Part shown: positions 59,896-64,000 of the stretch, one piece after another | Numbering within the stretch: the first letter of the stretch is position 1 | Layout of the letters: each line of letters opens with the position of its first letter | Assembly: GCA_023403845.1 (NCBI GenBank) | Contig: JAEYDL010000033.1 | Span: forward strand, 62,001-126,000 | Reading direction: 5' to 3' | Length of the DNA stretch: 64,000 nucleotides | DNA from: Pseudomonadota bacterium | GTDB taxonomy: Bacteria; Desulfobacterota; Desulfovibrionia; Desulfovibrionales; Desulfovibrionaceae | Program-made: the position numbers and the translations under genes | The notes under the pieces: model-generated | What the model saw: the letters and a program-made list of their open reading frames with translations, nothing else | Told to the model about the DNA's origin: nothing | Databases searched by the model: none

Positions 59896-61434
59896 CTACT
59901 TGCCGAGGCCCATGGGTTCGTCGCGGAAGATGCGGGCGTCCATCAGCTTGGGTTCGCCGTCCATCTTGGGCTTGAATGCCATGTGGGCGAGGATGTCCTT
60001 TTCGATGTCGATGCCGGGGGCGACTTCGGTCAGATAGAGGCCGTCCTTGCGCAGTTCGAACACGGCGCGTTCGGTGATGTACATGACCGGCTGGCCCACG
60101 GAGTTGGCGAAGTCGCCGGAGAAGGTGACGTGGTCCACCATGGTGGGGAACTTGTCCTTGGCGCCTTCCTGCACGATCTTCAGCTTTCCGTCTTCGACGG
60201 CGATCTTCAGACCCTTGGTCGTGAAGGTTCCGCAGAAGAACAGGCGCTTGGCGTTCTGGGTGATGTTGATGAAGCCGCCGCAACCTGTGATGCGCGGACC
60301 CATCTTGGAAACGTTGATGTTGCCCTTTTCATCGCATTCGGCCAGGCCGAGGAAGGCGAGATCCAGTCCGCCGCCGTCATAGAAGTCGAACTGATAGGGT
60401 TCGTCGAGGATGGTGTCGGGGTTGACGGACAGACCGAACAGTCCGCCGCCGGCGGGCACGCCGCCCACAGGGCCGGCTTCCACGGTCAGGGTCATGTAGT
60501 CGCCGATGCCTTCTTCGTTGGCGACGACGGCCACGGCTTCGGGCATGCCGATGCCGAGGTTGACGATGGCGTCAGGCTGCAGTTCCATGGCGGCACGACG
60601 GGCGATGATCTTGCGCTCGTTCATCTTCAGGGCCGGGATGGAATCGGTGGGGATGCGGATGTCGCCGTTGCAGGCGGGGCTCATGGCCGCGTCGGCTTCA
60701 GGCATGTTTTCCGCCGGAGGCACAACGACGACGGTGTCCACGTAGACGCCGGGAATCTTGACCAGACGGGGATCAAGAGTACCGGCCTTGACCACACGTT
60801 CGACCTGCACGATGACCTTGCCGCCGGAGCACTTGGTCGCCTGGGCGATGGAACCGGTGTCGAGGGTCACGCCTTCCTTTTCAAGGGAAATATTGCCCTT
60901 TTCGTCGGCGGTGGTGCCGCGGAGGAGGCAGACGTTGATCGGGAAGGCCTTGTACAGAAGCTGTTCCTTGCCGTCGATGACGAGCTTCTGCACGGCATTT
61001 TTCTGAGCCTTGGCCGTGGCGTTGATGGCGCCGCCGTCAATGTCGGGGTCGACGAAGGTCTTCAGCCCCACATGGGTCAGAGTGCCCATCTTGCCGGCCG
61101 CAATGTCGCGGAACATGTGGCAGATGGTGCCCTGAGGCAGGTTATAGGCCTCGATCTTTTCTTCAGTGGCGAGCTTGCCCAGATCGGGAGCGAGGTTCCA
61201 GTGACCGCCGATGACGCGCTTCAGCATTCCTTCATGCGCGAAGTGGTTCACACCTACCTGACCGGCGGAGTACACGAGGGTCAGGTTGGAAGGTTTTCCG
61301 GTTTCAAGGAAGCGCTTTTCAAGGGCCTTGGCGAGAACTTCGGCAAAACCATTCGATACGAAGCCACTCGTGGCCAGGGTATCATTATCGTTGATCTGGG
61401 CGACGGCTTCTTCGGCTGTCAGAAACTTGACCAT
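59896..61434 (-). CDS. Acyl-CoA:acetate/3-ketoacid (propionate-type) CoA-transferase
   Basis: The 512-residue protein carries both family I CoA-transferase halves in one chain, as in YdiF and propionate CoA-transferase. N-terminal half: DTLATSGFVSNGFAE and SAGQVGVNHFAHEGM; C-terminal half: VNLGIGMPEAVA with the catalytic glutamate E299, and EAGPVGGVPAGGGLFG. AGGAG precedes the ATG by 9 nt. It likely activates short-chain acids such as 3-hydroxybutyrate, butyrate or acetoacetate at the expense of acetyl-CoA; the exact substrate is unknown. A good promoter lies at 61497-61524. Confidence 0.92.
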   Translation of the reverse strand: MVKFLTAEEAVAQINDNDTLATSGFVSNGFAEVLAKALEKRFLETGKPSNLTLVYSAGQVGVNHFAHEGMLKRVIGGHWNLAPDLGKLATEEKIEAYNLPQGTICHMFRDIAAGKMGTLTHVGLKTFVDPDIDGGAINATAKAQKNAVQKLVIDGKEQLLYKAFPINVCLLRGTTADEKGNISLEKEGVTLDTGSIAQATKCSGGKVIVQVERVVKAGTLDPRLVKIPGVYVDTVVVVPPAENMPEADAAMSPACNGDIRIPTDSIPALKMNERKIIARRAAMELQPDAIVNLGIGMPEAVAVVANEEGIGDYMTLTVEAGPVGGVPAGGGLFGLSVNPDTILDEPYQFDFYDGGGLDLAFLGLAECDEKGNINVSKMGPRITGCGGFINITQNAKRLFFCGTFTTKGLKIAVEDGKLKIVQEGAKDKFPTMVDHVTFSGDFANSVGQPVMYITERAVFELRKDGLYLTEVAPGIDIEKDILAHMAFKPKMDGEPKLMDARIFRDEPMGLGK

Positions 61435-61462
61435 GGTATTATGCTCCTGAGTTTAACAGTTC

Positions 61463-61479
61463 GACATCTCCGGGATGTC
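61463..61479 (-). promoter_or_regulatory. Inverted repeat in the CoA-transferase leader
   Basis: GACATC (61463-61468) and GATGTC (61474-61479) are separated by 5 bp, just downstream of the predicted start point: a possible operator. Confidence 0.45.
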
Positions 61480-61496
61480 CCATACCGTTTACACTT

Positions 61497-61524
61497 GCTA
61501 TAAGCACGAATTGGTGAATAGCAA
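61497..61524 (-). promoter_or_regulatory. Promoter of the CoA-transferase unit
   Basis: On the minus strand TTGCTA (plus 61519-61524) and TATAGC (plus 61497-61502) are 16 bp apart. Confidence 0.6.
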
Positions 61525-61566
61525 GGGGAGGTTGTGTGCAAATCTGGATTGATTTGATGAAGTGGG

Positions 61567-61612
61567 AAAAGACCCGTACCGCACGGGAATCCGGATGCGG
61601 CACGGGTCCTTT
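61567..61612 (-). terminator. Bidirectional-looking terminator after the GntP permease
   Basis: A 13-position stem with one mismatch (61571-61583 with 61596-61608) is flanked by AAAA and CCTTTT, so a T run follows on either strand. It ends the permease transcript. Confidence 0.8.
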
Positions 61613-61624
61613 TCAGCGGGAGGT

Positions 61625-63025
61625 TTAGCCCATGTGGAGACCGAGCATGCTCCACACGATGACCATGAAGAAGGTTACGCCCACGGGGATGACCAGGGAG
61701 ACCATGCCGATGTCGGCATAGGATTCCTTGTGGGTCAGACCGCAGATGGCGAGCAGGGTGATGACCGCGCCGTTGTGAGGCATGGTGTCAAAGCCGCCGG
61801 AAGCCATGGAGGCCACGCGGTGCAGCAGTTCAACGCTGATTCCGTTCTGGGTGGCGAGGTCCATGTAGTACTGGCCCATGGTTTCAAGAGCGATGGACAT
61901 GCCGCCGGAAGCGGAACCGGTGATGCCGGCAAGCAGGTTGACCATGATGAATTCGGAGATCAGCGGGTTGCCGGCACTGACGCCCATGAGGGCTTCCTTA
62001 ACGGTGGTGAAGCCGGGCAGGCTGGAGATGATGTTGCCGTAGCCCACTTCCGAAGCGGTGTTCATGATGGCGAGCAGAGAACCGATGGTGCCGGCGTTGA
62101 GGCAGGTCATCAGGTTGCCGCGCACCTTGAACTGACGGGCGGAGATCAGGATACCGGCGAGAATACCGGCAACGAGGGCGATGATCAGGGCCCAGGTGGC
62201 GACGGGGATGACCTTGGAAGCCAGCGCGAGCTTGCTGGTGGGTTCCATCATGGCCGGATCCCAGCCGGAGATGACCTTGGTCATGACATAGTTGAGCACG
62301 AGGGTGATGATCAGAGGCAGAGCGGCGAGGCCGGGGTTCACGTCGGGAATGTCGTGTTCCAGATCTTCCTTGACGTGACGGGTGTCGATGGCGCCGAAAC
62401 CTTCGCCGTTGGCGATCATGCGATGCTTGCGCCATTCGAGCCAGGCGAGAGCGATGCCGTAGATGAGGGCCGCGCCGATCAGGCCGAACACGGGAGCGGC
62501 ATAGGCATCAGTACCGAAGTACTTGGTCGGGATCATGTTCTGGATCTGAGGCGTACCGGGAATGGCGGTCATGGTGCAGCCGAAGGCGCCGAGCGCAATG
62601 CAGCCGGGGATCAGACGGCGGGGGAAGTTGGCTTCCTGGAAAATGGCATTGGCGAAGGGATAGACGGCGAAGCCCACCACGAACAGGGACACGCCACCGT
62701 AGGTGAGGATGGACGCGGCAATGACGATGGAGATAACGGCGCGGGAGGTGCCGAGCTTGCGAACGATCCAGCCGGCGATGGAGCGGGCCATGCCGCTGTC
62801 TTCCATGACTTTACCGAAGACGGCGCCGAGCAGGAAGATGGGGAAGAAGTTCTTTACATAGGTACCGGCCGAGTTCATGAAAAGCTCGGAGTAGGTGGGC
62901 ATCGGCGACAGCCCGGCAGTCAGGGCCGCCACCAGCGCGCAGAGCGGGGCGAACAGAATGACCGAGAAGCCGCGGAAGGCGATCCAGGTCAAGAGTGCAA
63001 GAGAAACAAGAATACCAATAACCAT
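61625..63025 (-). CDS. GntP-family permease (short-chain hydroxyacid/monocarboxylate)
   Basis: A 466-residue, highly hydrophobic inner-membrane carrier with about 12 segments. GntP-type features include GGVSLFVVGFAVYPFA, TMTAIPGTPQIQNMIPT and the C-terminal ITGSASGGMSIALE and MASGGFDTMPHNGAV blocks. GntP members import gluconate, 3-hydroxybutyrate or related acids; the CoA-transferase and hydroxyacyl-CoA genes downstream argue for a short-chain hydroxyacid rather than gluconate. GGAGGG precedes the ATG by about 8 nt. First gene of the cluster. Confidence 0.9.
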   Translation of the reverse strand: MVIGILVSLALLTWIAFRGFSVILFAPLCALVAALTAGLSPMPTYSELFMNSAGTYVKNFFPIFLLGAVFGKVMEDSGMARSIAGWIVRKLGTSRAVISIVIAASILTYGGVSLFVVGFAVYPFANAIFQEANFPRRLIPGCIALGAFGCTMTAIPGTPQIQNMIPTKYFGTDAYAAPVFGLIGAALIYGIALAWLEWRKHRMIANGEGFGAIDTRHVKEDLEHDIPDVNPGLAALPLIITLVLNYVMTKVISGWDPAMMEPTSKLALASKVIPVATWALIIALVAGILAGILISARQFKVRGNLMTCLNAGTIGSLLAIMNTASEVGYGNIISSLPGFTTVKEALMGVSAGNPLISEFIMVNLLAGITGSASGGMSIALETMGQYYMDLATQNGISVELLHRVASMASGGFDTMPHNGAVITLLAICGLTHKESYADIGMVSLVIPVGVTFFMVIVWSMLGLHMG

Positions 63026-63199
63026 AACCTAATCCCTCCAGGTTAAGTACTGCCCGTATGGGCCTGACGTCCCCGCTCCTTGATGCGGGAAATCCCAACC
63101 TTGCCGGCTGCCTTCCGGTTGAATCGGATTCAGTCCGTCGGACACTTCTCCCGAATATCCGACGGCCGGTATGCGGCCGGGCCATTATCCAAAAGCGTA

Positions 63200-63229
63200 T
63201 TCGACAATAGTGAATGGTATTTCGTCGAA
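63200..63229 (-). promoter_or_regulatory. Spaced inverted repeat upstream of the GntP permease
   Basis: TTCGAC (63200-63205) and GTCGAA (63224-63229) are separated by 18 bp of AT-rich sequence, about 175 bp before the permease start. It is a candidate operator for a regulator encoded elsewhere. Confidence 0.4.
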
Positions 63230-63965
63230 CAGCTTTTCGGGCTTGTGAAGGCTTACGGTCAGCGTCTGTTTTTCCGGTACTCCCTTCCAGAAAAAATACG
63301 GACTCGTAATCTTTTTTCACAATGTGCCGGAACTGTGACGGCTCTGACCGGTCTCTGCCCCGCAACACATGGAGGGACCTTAGCCCAACAGGAAGAAAAG
63401 CACAAGAGGTTCAGACTGAAAAAGCTCTGTCGCAGAGGAAGAAAAATATGGCGTAATACGGCATGTTGACCAGCGTCCCCTTCAGGGTCTGTTTTGTCAT
63501 CTGTTCCGAATTTTCACATGATAACCATGTTGTTGACGCCATTAGTTCCTATTTAATGGATAGTTCCGTTCAGAACATCCGGTTCTGCCGTGATATCCGA
63601 GAATGTCGCATGTGAACCGGAAGGGACGAAAGGGGCAGGAGCCACAGTGCGGGAATCCGGTGGATTGGGCGCGGAAGGAGGAGCAAGGCGGCTGGGAACG
63701 TGCGCACATGTGAATCCGGCTGTTCCGCATGCCTGCCCGAATACGATGATGGAGATCGGCAGTCCCGGAAAAATGCAGTGGGGAATGAAACAGGGACGCT
63801 TTCGTTTTGGCAATGCCGAAATCCGTTAGCCGGGAGGTGGAGGAGACACCAGACGTCTGTCTTATGAATGTCCCCGGGAAGGACGCCGGACTGATGCGCC
63901 ATGCGATAGTCGCGGAAGAAGAATGCGATCCCGTCGCGTCGGCCGGAAGCCATGAACCATTTTCA

Positions 63966-63994
63966 TTGAAGTGGCGATAAGGCTAGTGTATGTT
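63966..63994 (+). promoter_or_regulatory. Promoter-like pair at the window end
   Basis: TTGAAG (63966-63971) and TATGTT (63989-63994) are 17 bp apart and point out of the window; the gene they might serve is not visible. Confidence 0.35.
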
Positions 63995-64000
63995 CAAGAA

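Larger units (their letters stand above)
63026..64000. other. Upstream region of the GntP cluster, no gene recognised
   Basis: Nearly 1 kb without a convincing coding region on either strand. It includes the inverted repeat at 63200-63229 and a plus-strand promoter-like pair at the far end. A TTGACG at 63533-63538 lacks a good -10 partner. Confidence 0.6.

Noticed and set aside
63542..63953. Several short frames near the window end
   Set aside because: Cys/Pro/Arg-rich translations in all frames, with no start signals.

Overview
This 64-kb window is chromosomal DNA from a moderately GC-rich Gram-negative bacterium, most likely a Desulfovibrionaceae member (Desulfovibrio/Bilophila/Mailhella-like). 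The assignment is inferred from an ArsR-methyltransferase fusion of the SahR type next to ahcY and metK, the tRNA-tuf-rpmG-tRNA-secE-nusG-rplKAJL-rpoBC order, and the gene content. It is core genome: I found no insertion sequence, prophage, CRISPR array or rRNA gene.

Layout. 1-2.0 kb: 3' part of a DUF748/AsmA-like envelope protein. 2.1-7.7 kb: methyl cycle (sahR-ahcY; divergent metK) with ispH and an uncharacterised papain-like gene between them. The same 14-bp AT-rich sequence lies upstream of sahR and metK and is a probable SahR operator. 7.8-11.6 kb: PHP phosphatase, ModF-like tandem ATPase, Sua5/YrdC protein, rlmH. 12-16.5 kb (minus): ilvB-panD-dapA-hisI-hisG, a mixed amino-acid/pantothenate cluster. 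16.7-22.9 kb (minus): LtaS-like sulfatase-fold protein, murJ, tgt, glycosyltransferase. 23.4-38.4 kb (minus): transcription/translation superoperon, tRNA-Thr, -Tyr, -Gly, tuf, rpmG, tRNA-Trp, secE, nusG, rplK, rplA, rplJ, rplL, a 1.1-kb non-coding gap, rpoB, rpoC. 38.6-41.3 kb: secreted M16 peptidase. 41.5-49.3 kb (plus): thiC, a four-gene YbhGFSR-like ABC exporter, a CorC/HlyC CBS protein. 49.5-52.7 kb: rpsL-rpsG-fusA. 53.4-56.9 kb (minus): secreted alpha/beta-hydrolase-like protein lacking its nucleophile, ribF, a DsbA-like protein. 57.2-63.0 kb (minus): crotonase, 3-hydroxybutyryl-CoA dehydrogenase, MaoC hydratase, CoA-transferase and GntP permease. 63.0-64.0 kb: no gene recognised.

How the genes work together. 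SahR probably senses S-adenosylhomocysteine and controls the genes that remove it (ahcY) and remake S-adenosylmethionine (metK). The last cluster reads as a short-chain hydroxyacid pathway: import by GntP, activation by CoA-transferase, R-specific dehydration by MaoC, S-specific rehydration by crotonase, oxidation by Hbd to acetoacetyl-CoA. The best candidates for new biology are the Cys-His-Asp protein translationally coupled to ispH, the degenerate secreted hydrolase, the stereo-inverting hydroxybutyrate module, and the long rplL-rpoB gap with its own terminator, promoter and (TC)10 tract.
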